Shown piece by piece: positions 16,999-25,200 of a stretch of DNA of 49,253 nucleotides; position 1 is the first letter of the stretch, and every line of letters starts with the position of its first letter. The notes beneath the pieces are model-generated. The model searched no databases, was not told where the DNA came from, and was given only the letters and a program-made list of their open reading frames with translations. The translations under genes were made by a program, and so were the position numbers. Source of the stretch: Bacteroidaceae bacterium (GTDB lineage: Bacteria; Bacteroidota; Bacteroidia; Bacteroidales; Bacteroidaceae); the NCBI GenBank assembly GCA_017453465.1, contig JAFTEV010000050.1:1-49253 (forward strand). Direction: 5' to 3'.

Positions 16999-17029
16999 TT
17001 TGTCGTTTCGGATTTTATTCGTAACTTCG
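16999..17029 (+). promoter_or_regulatory. Promoter of the toxin-antitoxin pair
   Basis: TTTG at 16999-17002, 19 bases, then TAACTTCG at 17022-17029, one mismatch to TAnnTTTG. The start would lie about 22 bases before the antitoxin ATG. Confidence 0.5.
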
Positions 17030-17057
17030 CCGCCGTTAAATAAAACGTGTTAAGATT

Positions 17058-17309
17058 ATGACAGCAGTACAGTTGAATGCAGAACTATTTCGCGCCATGG
17101 GTGAGATTGCCGATGACGAAACACTGATGGCAAAAGCCGTGAAGTATGTGAAAAGGCTGGCTACACAAAAGAAAAAGGCTGACCCGACACTGATGACAAA
17201 GGAAGAGTTCTTTGCGAGAGTGGACGAGGCAAAGAAACAGGCACAGCAGGGACGTGTACACAGGATTGAGTCGAAAGCGGAACTGAGCCAGTTTCTAAAT
17301 AGCCTTTGA
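17058..17309 (+). CDS. Antitoxin of a YoeB-type pair
   Basis: An 83-aa acidic/basic small protein directly before a YoeB-like toxin. The C-terminal half has the MTKEEFFARVDEAKKQAQQG stretch that recurs in Bacteroidetes partners of YoeB-type toxins. No clear N-terminal DNA-binding fold (Phd/YefM) can be identified by eye. In known pairs the antitoxin neutralises the toxin and represses the operon. The stop lies two bases before the toxin ATG, consistent with coupled translation. Confidence 0.75.
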   Translation: MTAVQLNAELFRAMGEIADDETLMAKAVKYVKRLATQKKKADPTLMTKEEFFARVDEAKKQAQQGRVHRIESKAELSQFLNSL

Positions 17310-17311
17310 AC

Positions 17312-17587
17312 ATGATGTATAAGCTGGATTATACGGATGAGGCAAAGCTGGACATGCAACGCTTGAAGCACAAAGAGCCAAAGGCATTCCAGAAGCTCGG
17401 CAAATTGCTTGAAGAACTGATGGAACATCCACACACAGGCACAGGAAAACCCAAACAGCTCTCTGGTGACCGTGCCAGACAATGGAGCCGCCACATCACA
17501 AAAAAGCATCGGCTGGTGTATGAAATCCACGCCACAGAAGTTGTGGTGCTGGTGCTCACTGCCTACGGGCATTATGATGACAAGTAG
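17312..17587 (+). CDS. YoeB/Txe-family mRNA interferase toxin
   Basis: A 91-aa RelE-superfamily ribosome-dependent ribonuclease. The C-terminal block WSRHITKKHRLVYEI...VVLVLTAYGHYDDK carries the YoeB hallmarks: the RHR-type basic residues and the terminal GHYxxK. KPKQLSGDRARQWSR matches the family lead-in. The ATG at 17312 (or the next at 17315) follows the antitoxin stop; an upstream TTG overlapping it is less likely. A long hairpin terminates transcription at 17651-17707. Confidence 0.9.
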   Translation: MMYKLDYTDEAKLDMQRLKHKEPKAFQKLGKLLEELMEHPHTGTGKPKQLSGDRARQWSRHITKKHRLVYEIHATEVVVLVLTAYGHYDDK

Positions 17588-17650
17588 CCCCTCGCTCGTT
17601 TTACTTTTTTACTATTTTAGACTTTTAGGGTAACTCTTACCTTTTAGAGA

Positions 17651-17707
17651 AGCACAGATAACAAAAGAAGGAGGAGGATGATTCCTCCCCCTTCTTCTGT
17701 TTGTGCT
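17651..17707. terminator. Bidirectional terminator between toxin and small peptide gene
   Basis: agaaggaggagga (to 17678) pairs with tcctcccccttct (from 17683), with outer arms agcac (17651) and gtgct (17707). It separates the plus-strand toxin from the minus-strand peptide gene and could serve both. Confidence 0.65.
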
Positions 17708-17713
17708 TATTGT

Positions 17714-17887
17714 TTACCAAAGCTCATCGAACTCGTCGTCACCTGCCGTGCTACGCTCTTTCGAGTAGCTGGGCTTTGAGCTGACTTGGTTGTGTGCCTG
17801 TGGCGAGTCACATACAATTTGAGATGAAGCCATCTTCACAATTTCCACAGCGGGAGCAATATATGTCTTTTTCATTTGTTTTTCCAT
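17714..17887 (-). CDS. Unrecognised 57-aa peptide (MKKTYIAP type)
   Basis: A short frame, ATG 17887 or 17875 to TAA 17714, encoding a 57- or 53-residue peptide. It starts MEKQMKKTYIAPAVEIVKM, runs through a polar middle and ends GDDEFDELW. No signal peptide or membrane segment is seen. It begins three bases after the stop of the surface-protein tail at 17891, so the two were one transcript. A second peptide of similar template lies in the surface-protein operon at 44564-44716. I recall many short Bacteroidales frames with an MKKxYxxP start, usually unannotated, but this cannot be checked here. Function unknown. Confidence 0.65.
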   Translation of the reverse strand: MEKQMKKTYIAPAVEIVKMASSQIVCDSPQAHNQVSSKPSYSKERSTAGDDEFDELW

Positions 17888-17890
17888 TCT

Positions 17891-18139
17891 TTATTTGATG
17901 ATAAACTTTTTGCCGTCACGAATGTAAATGCCCTTCAGCTGGGGCTGTCCATTGAGCCTTACGCCGCTCAGCGTGTACCAGGCGCCCTTGGCCTCTGTTC
18001 CTGTGGCTGCTATGTTCTCGATGCCCAAGGCCGTGTCGTTGGGAAGAGGGAAGAAGCGACGCTTGGCATCTTCGTCAGCACCAAAAGACATATTAAGCGC
18101 AAGGTAGAGTGTAAACTTTTGGAGGCTTATTGTGAACAT
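17891..18139 (-). pseudogene. Truncated surface-protein tail
   Basis: An 82-codon frame ending GAWYTLSGVRLNGQPQLKGIYIRDGKKFIIK, nearly the same C-terminal motif as the LamG protein at 45246 (NWYTIAGIRLGKK...GLYIHDGKVVIIKK). A stop codon sits directly upstream of its ATG and the N-terminal bulk, including any signal peptide, is absent, so it appears to be the stump of a larger secreted protein cut off by the neighbouring regulator region. Residues 1-50 (ALNMSFGADEDAKRRFF) resemble the linker before such tails. It could still be translated, as the 57-aa peptide follows it closely. Confidence 0.6.
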
Positions 18140-18218
18140 TCAGGTACTAAAGTGTGAAAAAAGTCCGTTTTGTTCACACATTTACCTGTGCGCCGTGACG
18201 AAAATGCGGATTTCTTTG

Positions 18219-18226
18219 TAATTTTG
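18219..18226 (+). promoter_or_regulatory. -7 box of the AraC-type regulator
   Basis: TAATTTTG ends eight bases before the ATG at 18235, so the mRNA would have almost no leader. No clear -33 TTTG is present. Confidence 0.4.
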
Positions 18227-18234
18227 CGCCAATT

Positions 18235-19410
18235 ATGATGACAATAGGCGAAATGCAATTTGGCGGAATGCTGGTCATGGCGATGCTGACACTGATGCTT
18301 GTGGTGTGCGTACCCCAAGGGTCGAACCGTCATGCGGGCTTCGTGTTGGCTCGGTGGCTCATGGTGGGCGGCACATCGCTGTTGACCGTGCAGTTTCTGC
18401 TGCAACACCAGCTGGGTTTGCGCCAACTGGGAGTCACGCAGGGTGTGCTGCTCAACCTGCTGCTGTTCATGCCAGCGTCGATGCTTATCAGCGTGGCGAT
18501 ACTCAGTGTGCAGCGGCAGGGGCGCGTGAACCGAGGCGACTGGCTGCTGGGGACAATCTTGTTTGGCGCAGCTGCCCTGTTGCTGGGGCTGGCGGTGCAG
18601 ACCGACGGCGTGCCCATCAGTGAAGATTCGGCCATGTTGCGCTATGCGGAATATGTGGGTGCCATGCTCTACAGCGTGATGCAGTGCTGGTTCTTCCGCC
18701 TCCACTATAAGGAATTTCGACGTATGCGGCGAACCGTGGACGAGTATTTCGACCGCGACTGCGAGGACCTGCTGACCTGGATGGAGCTGAGCATAAAGCT
18801 GCTGGCTGTGCTGGCCCTGCTCGTGCCTATGGTCATTTTCCTGGAGGGTGTGCCGCACATTGTGTTCGGCGTGGTCTTCTTCTTCAGCATAGCCTACGTT
18901 GTGGTTAGCCTCTACAGCTATGGTATCAGTGAGGACTTGGCAAGGGTGGAAGAGGCAGAAGATAGTGAGATGATGATGATGGGAGCTGCCGACGTAGCTG
19001 CCGCTGACACGTTGAATACAGATACGGCTGATGTTGACGCGAGGGAAGAAGAGATGCCGCTATCCGACGAGCAACGGCAACGCATTGCTGAGGCTGTGGA
19101 GCGATGGAAACAGAGTGGCGCGTACCGTCAGCATGACTTGACGCTCGACGTGGTAGCCCATCAGATGCAGGTGCCCACCAAGCAGTTGCGCCTCTGGCTT
19201 CGTCATTCGGAATATAAGAAATTGGCAGGGTTTGTGAATGTCCTGCGCATCGAAGAGGCCAAGCGTGTGATTCGGGAGCATCCGGAATGGGATGCAGAAG
19301 CGGTGGCTGACCAGTGCGGATTTAACCACCGTGAGTATTTCCACCGCATCTTCCGTCAGCAGCTCGGCATGACACCGTTTCAATATCAGAAACAGTATGC
19401 GCATTCATAG
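18235..19410 (+). CDS. Membrane-anchored AraC-family transcriptional regulator
   Basis: A 391-aa protein whose first about 235 residues hold six or seven hydrophobic segments and whose C-terminus is an AraC-type double helix-turn-helix (about 295-385: LTLDVVAHQMQVPTKQLRLWLR then FNHREYFHRIFRQQLGMTPFQYQK). An acidic linker (EEAEDSEMMMMGAADVAAADTLNTDTADVDAREEE) joins the two. Such proteins are common in Prevotella and are thought to sense envelope or membrane signals, but no ligand is known. The adjacent truncated surface gene may have been its target, which is inference. Confidence 0.85.
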   Translation: MMTIGEMQFGGMLVMAMLTLMLVVCVPQGSNRHAGFVLARWLMVGGTSLLTVQFLLQHQLGLRQLGVTQGVLLNLLLFMPASMLISVAILSVQRQGRVNRGDWLLGTILFGAAALLLGLAVQTDGVPISEDSAMLRYAEYVGAMLYSVMQCWFFRLHYKEFRRMRRTVDEYFDRDCEDLLTWMELSIKLLAVLALLVPMVIFLEGVPHIVFGVVFFFSIAYVVVSLYSYGISEDLARVEEAEDSEMMMMGAADVAAADTLNTDTADVDAREEEMPLSDEQRQRIAEAVERWKQSGAYRQHDLTLDVVAHQMQVPTKQLRLWLRHSEYKKLAGFVNVLRIEEAKRVIREHPEWDAEAVADQCGFNHREYFHRIFRQQLGMTPFQYQKQYAHS

Positions 19411-19416
19411 AATTAA

Positions 19417-19460
19417 CAATGCACAATTGGAGTATCTGTGGGTACTCAAATTGTGCATTG
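19417..19460. terminator. Terminator between convergent regulator and nigD
   Basis: caatgcacaatt (19417-19428) pairs perfectly with aattgtgcattg (19449-19460), with ggagta/tactc extending the stem, followed by catttttcct. It sits between the convergent genes. Confidence 0.7.
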
Positions 19461-19468
19461 CATTTTTC

Positions 19469-20098
19469 CTAAAGGTTCAGCCCGACGATGTGTTTTGTTT
19501 GGAATGTTTTTGTTCCGTCGTAGGTGACGATGGAAAGAGAGACGGAATCGTATGCCTCTGTGCCTTCCACTTGGAGGGGCATGGAGGCGTATCGTTTTTG
19601 TGTGTAGGAGGGAAGGTCTTCGGCTGGCTGCTTGTGGATGAGGGAGGTGTAGAGGATGCGACGGCGCAGGGAGTCGATAGAGAAGGCGTATTCGTGCCGT
19701 CCGCCAGCGGTAGTCATTTCGCCCAAGACCATGTTGATGTAGTTTCCGCCTCGCCAGATGCTGATGAGCTTCACGGGGTCGTGAGGCGTAGATTTCAGTT
19801 CGGCGGCTGGTGTGGGCTTCTGGCACAGGGCTGGCACATTGTTATAGACAAGTGTCATCGCCCCGTCTGTGACGTAGGTGATGACACTGCGGATGGTGGT
19901 GTCGCGTGCGGCGGCTTTCAGTCCTTGCGGGGCAATGTCGAGTGCGGTGCCGTTGTCGAGCGTGGCAGTGACGGCAATGCTGTCGTGGTTGATGTGGACA
20001 TCGCAGAACTCTGTCAACAGATTGGGCACTGCATCGTCGGACTTGCTGCACGAAAGCAGGGCGAGGGAACACATTATATATAATAAGGAGCGTTTCAT
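19469..20098 (-). CDS. NigD-like lipoprotein
   Basis: A 209-aa lipoprotein: MKRSLLYIMCSLALLSC ends in a lipobox with the acylated Cys at residue 17, followed by SKSDD. The rest resembles NigD-type proteins of Bacteroidales (an N-terminal OB-like domain and a C-terminal beta domain), a family originally tied to bacteriocin gene clusters but widespread with unknown role. The start at 20098 is set by the signal peptide. It follows the acyltransferase by seven bases and ends a minus-strand run (PASTA, rluA, RM gene, ddl, acyltransferase, nigD). No cognate nigA/nigC-type genes are visible. Confidence 0.7.
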   Translation of the reverse strand: MKRSLLYIMCSLALLSCSKSDDAVPNLLTEFCDVHINHDSIAVTATLDNGTALDIAPQGLKAAARDTTIRSVITYVTDGAMTLVYNNVPALCQKPTPAAELKSTPHDPVKLISIWRGGNYINMVLGEMTTAGGRHEYAFSIDSLRRRILYTSLIHKQPAEDLPSYTQKRYASMPLQVEGTEAYDSVSLSIVTYDGTKTFQTKHIVGLNL

Positions 20099-20105
20099 GG
20101 CAGGG

Positions 20106-21269
20106 TTAGCCTTTGTGGGCCTTGTTGTAGTTGCGCAATGGATTGGCATACATGGTGAGGATGCGCTCACGCAAGAAAGGCTTGTCGGGATTCTCCAGCT
20201 TCACCATGGCAATCTTTTCGTCCAGATATTGCTCAAAGGCAGGGGCGTTCATGGGCTGGCCGCTCAAGGCTGCCAGGGCTGCGCGGTTGGCAGGATAGAT
20301 GCGGTAGCGTTTGTGGATTTCCTGGTCGATGTGTTCGGCTACGAGCCGGTAGATGTCAGCCTTGGGGATGGCCGTCGTGTCGAGCGTGTCAAGCCAGTCG
20401 TTGATGCAGGGGGCAGCTTCGTAGTGGATGTGTCCCTTCTTGCCCCAAATGCCAATCTTCATGTTGTCGAGGTCGTCCTGCTTGCTCTTTTTCCAGCCTG
20501 GGATGTCGCGCTTCTGCTGAAACTCCTGCGCCTTCAGGTAGTCGCAGGGGTCGTATTCCACGGAAATGCTGAGCGGCACAAGGTTCATGTCCTTCAGGTT
20601 CTGCACAATGTCGGCAGTGGTCTTGCCCTCGGCGGGGCCACCCAGCACCAGCATCTTCAGCACGCTCTCCTGCGTGAGGTCGTTGGAGTCCTTGGCTCGG
20701 CCTTCGCGCTGGGCTATCCAGATGTTTTCGTGCTTCTCGTTGATGGCAAAGTGCATGTACTGGCTCATGTGGATGGAGCTGCGCAGTGTCTCCTTGGGCG
20801 AAAGTCCACGGTTCACGATGAACGCCTTGTTCATCCTGACCAGCGTCTTAATCCAAGGATAGATGAGCAGGTTGTTGCCAATGGCGATTTCCACAGTCTT
20901 GGCAAAGCCAGCATCGTGGAGCATCACGTCGAGAATGGCGGAGTCGAGTACAATGTCGCGGTGATTGCTGATGAAGGTGTAGGAGCCGTCCTTCTTCAGC
21001 GAGGGGTCGAAGTTGTAGGTCCAGCCCGTAGCACACTTCCTGAGGCAGTATTTCACCACATGCTTCATGTAGCGAACCTGAAAGTCCTGCGGGGTGTTGA
21101 TGCCCATGAACATCAGCTTCAGCAAGCCGTTGCGCAGACCCACAGGCAGCCACGGAGCCATGCCCTTAAGGATGCGGCTAAACTGGCGGTCGTTCAGCAT
21201 GGTGTTGAACGCCTCTTTCATTTCGCCTTCAGCATACGGGCGAATATCGTCAAAGTCGGACAGCTGCAT
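20106..21269 (-). CDS. 1-acyl-glycerol-3-phosphate acyltransferase-like protein
   Basis: A 387-aa protein of the PlsC-like acyltransferase superfamily. The HxxxxD active-site motif is present as NHRDIVLD near residues 102-109, and IAQREGRAKDSN corresponds to the second conserved block (usually EGTRS). Acceptor and acyl donor are not evident; it could acylate a lysophospholipid or an outer-membrane lipid. No signal peptide or clear membrane segment. The ATG at 21269 lies four bases after the ddl stop and follows the octamer-like words aattgtgaattgtaaatt. Confidence 0.75.
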   Translation of the reverse strand: MQLSDFDDIRPYAEGEMKEAFNTMLNDRQFSRILKGMAPWLPVGLRNGLLKLMFMGINTPQDFQVRYMKHVVKYCLRKCATGWTYNFDPSLKKDGSYTFISNHRDIVLDSAILDVMLHDAGFAKTVEIAIGNNLLIYPWIKTLVRMNKAFIVNRGLSPKETLRSSIHMSQYMHFAINEKHENIWIAQREGRAKDSNDLTQESVLKMLVLGGPAEGKTTADIVQNLKDMNLVPLSISVEYDPCDYLKAQEFQQKRDIPGWKKSKQDDLDNMKIGIWGKKGHIHYEAAPCINDWLDTLDTTAIPKADIYRLVAEHIDQEIHKRYRIYPANRAALAALSGQPMNAPAFEQYLDEKIAMVKLENPDKPFLRERILTMYANPLRNYNKAHKG

Positions 21270-21273
21270 AAAT

Positions 21274-22266
21274 TTACAATTCACAATTAATCACTTCGGT
21301 CAGCACTTCGGTCATATCCAGTCCGGCTGCCTTTACCTGCTGGGGGATGAAGCTGGTCTGCGTCATGCCGGGCGTGGTGTTAATCTCCAGCAAGTTGATG
21401 ACATCGTCGCCCGCCTCGTTCTTCGAGATGATGTAGTCCATGCGGACAATGCCGCTGGCTCCGAGTATGTCGTAGATGGCAGAAGTAAGGGCTTGCACAC
21501 GCTTGGTGGTGTCTTCCGAGAGACGAGCCGGCGTGATTTCCTCCACCTGTCCGTTGTACTTGGCATCGTAGTCGAAGAACTCCGTCTTGGGCACCACCTC
21601 GGTGATGGGCAGCACGCAGACTTCGCCCGTCGGCTTCTTGTATGCGCCGTTGGCAACCTCCATGCCTGTCATCAGACTCTCAATCATCACGTCGTCACTC
21701 TCCTCGCGAGCCTTCTCGATGGCTGGCAGGATGTCGTCCACGGTCTTGCACTTCGTCACGCCGAAGCTGCTGCCACCGGCATTGGGCTTGATGAAGCAGG
21801 GCAGACCCACTTTCGCTACCACGTCTTCAGCCTTCACCTCCTTGCCTTTGCGCACAAGCACTTCCTCGGCCACACGCACCCCATAGCCCTTCAGGTACTG
21901 GTTCAGCGTGAACTTGTCGAAGGTCATGGCCTCCACCAGCAGCGAGCCTGTGGAGTAAGGAATCTTCAGCAGGTCGAAGTAGCCCTGCAAGATGCCGTTC
22001 TCGCCTGGCGTGCCGTGGATGGTGATGTAGGCATAGTCGGGCTTCACGTCCTTGCCCCACTCGTCCTTGAAGGAAAAGTTGTGCAGATACACGGGCGAGA
22101 GCTTCCCGCTGGGCAGATGAGCCAGCCACTCCGTGCCACGTGTCTCGATGGTATAAACTTCAAACTTGTCGCGGTCCAGCCACGAACTGATTCCGGCAGC
22201 GGAGCGCATCGACACCTCATGTTCCGACGAGTCTCCGCCTGCTATGATTGCAATGATTTTTTTCAT
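21274..22266 (-). CDS. ddl: D-alanine--D-alanine ligase
   Basis: ATP-grasp ligase that makes D-Ala-D-Ala for peptidoglycan. Expected signatures: IIAGGDSSEHEVSMRSA at the N-terminus, PCFIKPNAGGSSFGVTK nucleotide loop near 165, and LLEINTTPGMTQTSFIPQQVKAAG at the C-terminus. At 330 aa it has the family length. It lies 25 bp after the type IIG restriction-modification gene on the minus strand. In relatives I expect ddl to follow rluA directly, so that gene looks inserted. Confidence 0.95.
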   Translation of the reverse strand: MKKIIAIIAGGDSSEHEVSMRSAAGISSWLDRDKFEVYTIETRGTEWLAHLPSGKLSPVYLHNFSFKDEWGKDVKPDYAYITIHGTPGENGILQGYFDLLKIPYSTGSLLVEAMTFDKFTLNQYLKGYGVRVAEEVLVRKGKEVKAEDVVAKVGLPCFIKPNAGGSSFGVTKCKTVDDILPAIEKAREESDDVMIESLMTGMEVANGAYKKPTGEVCVLPITEVVPKTEFFDYDAKYNGQVEEITPARLSEDTTKRVQALTSAIYDILGASGIVRMDYIISKNEAGDDVINLLEINTTPGMTQTSFIPQQVKAAGLDMTEVLTEVINCEL

Positions 22267-22291
22267 GATTCTTTTTTATGATTGATTTGTC

Positions 22292-25200
22292 TTAGTTATT
22301 CCATTGTCTCAGGTATGCCTTTTGCTCCGCACTGAAACCGTAGGCATCAAAGATGAGTTCGTCAATCTCAGCGTCAATCTTTTCGCGCTCTTCCGTGTCG
22401 GCGGATTCCTTTTCCAACTGCATACGCTGTATCACTTTGTCTCTAAGTCCTTCGGGGAAGGTCTGCATAAGAGGGATTTCCTCTACCGTGTATTTCAACC
22501 AACGTGCCGTTCCCTGACCAGAATAGGAGCACTTGAATGTGTGGAAATACCACAAGACAGCCTTCGAGTTGAGCACACCAAGTATTTCTTCCAGATGATT
22601 GCCTGTCATAAAGAAAACCGTGTTCAGTGGCGCATAGCCTTGCTGAAGGGCAAACTTAGCTTTGTCAGAAAGTTCGCCCCACACAATCATCGGTTTCTTC
22701 AAGTCTTCCAAGTAGGCACAGTTTCGCAAGTTATAGGGTGTGCGCCCTTGGTCTCTGCGCTCAGTAATCTTGTCGAGGTGCGTGTTAAGATATTCCTTCA
22801 GTGTCGGAAGCCTGTCCACATCAACAGCCTCAAACTTTCCTTCCATGCCGTTATGGGTGTTCACCAGCCACAGGTCTGCCCAGTTTATGGCGTACTGGCT
22901 GATGTCTTCACCGCGCAGCACGGGTAGCAGAATATTTTCGGTCATCCTACGTTCTTCGTCAGATTTGCATTTGTTGAGAATGGCATCTTTTTCCTCAGAA
23001 GAAGAAAGAACAAATGCAGGATTGTACCCTGTTAATATACCCCTATTAATCTTTACTCCGCATTCCTTCAGTAGCTTGCATCCCGCCTCCATCTGTCGCT
23101 TCATTTCGTATTCAAACGGTGTGGCCAGCACCCAGTTGTCGGATGTGAAGAAGTCATGTACAGTAATGCGCTTTTCTTCCTTGGCAAAAGCCGTGAGATC
23201 TTCCTTCACTGCCTTTTCGTCTTCCTTGTTAGTTTCCACGCAGAGCGTATGGTGGCAATTATCCTCTTTTGAGAGAATTAGGATGCAGGTCTCGACAGTG
23301 GCATTGTGGAACAGTTGCAACTTTCGGAGGTCAACAAGAGTTTGCGGATTCATCTGCTGACTGAGGAAGTCGCGCAGTTCCTCGCACGACTGATTTCGCA
23401 TCCATTTCCTTGATGTGATGAAGGCCAGCACGCCGTCTGGCTTTAGCAGCTTGTAGCCCAGCTCGTAGAACAGCGCGTAGATGTCACCGTCGGGGTTAAA
23501 AGTGGCATACAGCTTCTTCTTTTGGCTGGTCCTGTTCTGCTTCAGTTCCTGCCCGTAAACCACCGACAGCCCTGTGGCCTTGATGGAAATGTAGGGCGGA
23601 TTGCCAATGACAGCATCGAAGCCCAGAAAGTTGCCTTCTGCATCCAGCACCTCTGGAAACTCCACCATCCATTCAAAACGATTGTCGTATGCAGTGTCTA
23701 TGGTTGTTTGCCGTGGCTTCTTGTCACCGAACAGATTGGCCGAGTCTGAGAGATAGTAGCACGCCTTTGTCTGCCTCATCTTGATGAGTAGTTCGGCCTT
23801 GCGCTTCTTGTCTATCTGATATTTATAATCTTCAACGTCTTTTCTGTATATGTCTACCAGTTCTACAGCTTTTTTGTCAAACTGCGACTTAAAGGCATTG
23901 CCGCCTATTGCGACCCGCTCTTTCGACAGCAGTGAGTTGCCGCACTTAATCTTCATGTCGATGTTGGGCAGTGTGCAGTAGTGTTTATTTTCCCTGTAAA
24001 GATTCTTCAACAACTCTATCCACAGGCGCAGCCGACAGATTTCCACACTCTTGAGGTTAAGGTCAACGCCGAACAGACAATTCTGGATTAGGGCCTGCTT
24101 CTCATGGAAGAGCGTCTTCTGTAGTTTCCGGCTGTCCTCATTCCAAGAGGTATAAGCAAAGTAGTTGCCCTCGCCATCTACAATGGCCAATTCGTCGTTC
24201 TCCACACTGATGCGGTAGGCCGTTAGCCGACGATGCTGCTCACAATCCTGCAAGATACCCAAATCATATTTCAAGCATATCAGTTCGTTCAGCATGGAGA
24301 CAAGAAAGTGCCCGCTGCCAACAGCTGGGTCGCAGATGGTCAGTGAGTTGATGGCGTCGTTGGCCATTGCCCTGCGTCGGGGGTCGGAAAAGTCCTCATG
24401 CTGTATCACATCCTCTATGTCGCCGTATGCCGTACCCAGCCATTCATTCAGTTTCTTCAGTGCCGTCTGGTACAGCACCTTGCGACATATAAAGCCTGAA
24501 ATGTATGAAGGAGTGAAAAAGGCACCATCTTTATAACCATTAATTTTCTCGAAAATGAGTCCCAGCACGGCTGCGTTAATGATGGGCTTCCGGCTTTGCT
24601 TTGTGTGCAGTTCGACATTCACTGAAGCATCTGCACCGAAATCGTAAATATCGAGAAAGTCCAGAATGTAGTCAAGAATCCTGCGAGCGGTTCCATCAGC
24701 CTTTTTGCCATGATTGCGGAGTTTTGTTTTTTTATACACGTTTTTCACCGTGCCGTTCATCAGACAGTCTATCGCTACAAACCGACACTCTTGGTCTGTC
24801 ACATCGAACAACGAACTGTTCAAATATGGAACATCTTTATATTTTTTAGCCCAATGTTTTAATATGTCAGGTTGTTCTGCATCTATTGCAGTTGTTCGTT
24901 CATCTTCAGCCCTGCCCAATATACGCACAAAAAGATATTGCAGTTCGTTGAAACTTCTGACATTAGCAGATGTCAGAAACTTCTGTTCTATCATGTTGCC
25001 ACGCAGCAATTGTGCTTCAAGCAGCTTGAGGAACAAAAGCCTGTTTACCCAAGTGATGACCAACCCCAGAGCTTCATCGTAAGTCTCTTCCTCTGTGAGG
25101 TCGGGCTGATGATCTTCTATCTGTCGGATAGCTTGTTCCAGCAGGGAGTTTGTCTCTCGGTCAGATTCATCAATGCGCTGTATATAGGCCGTACCTTTCT

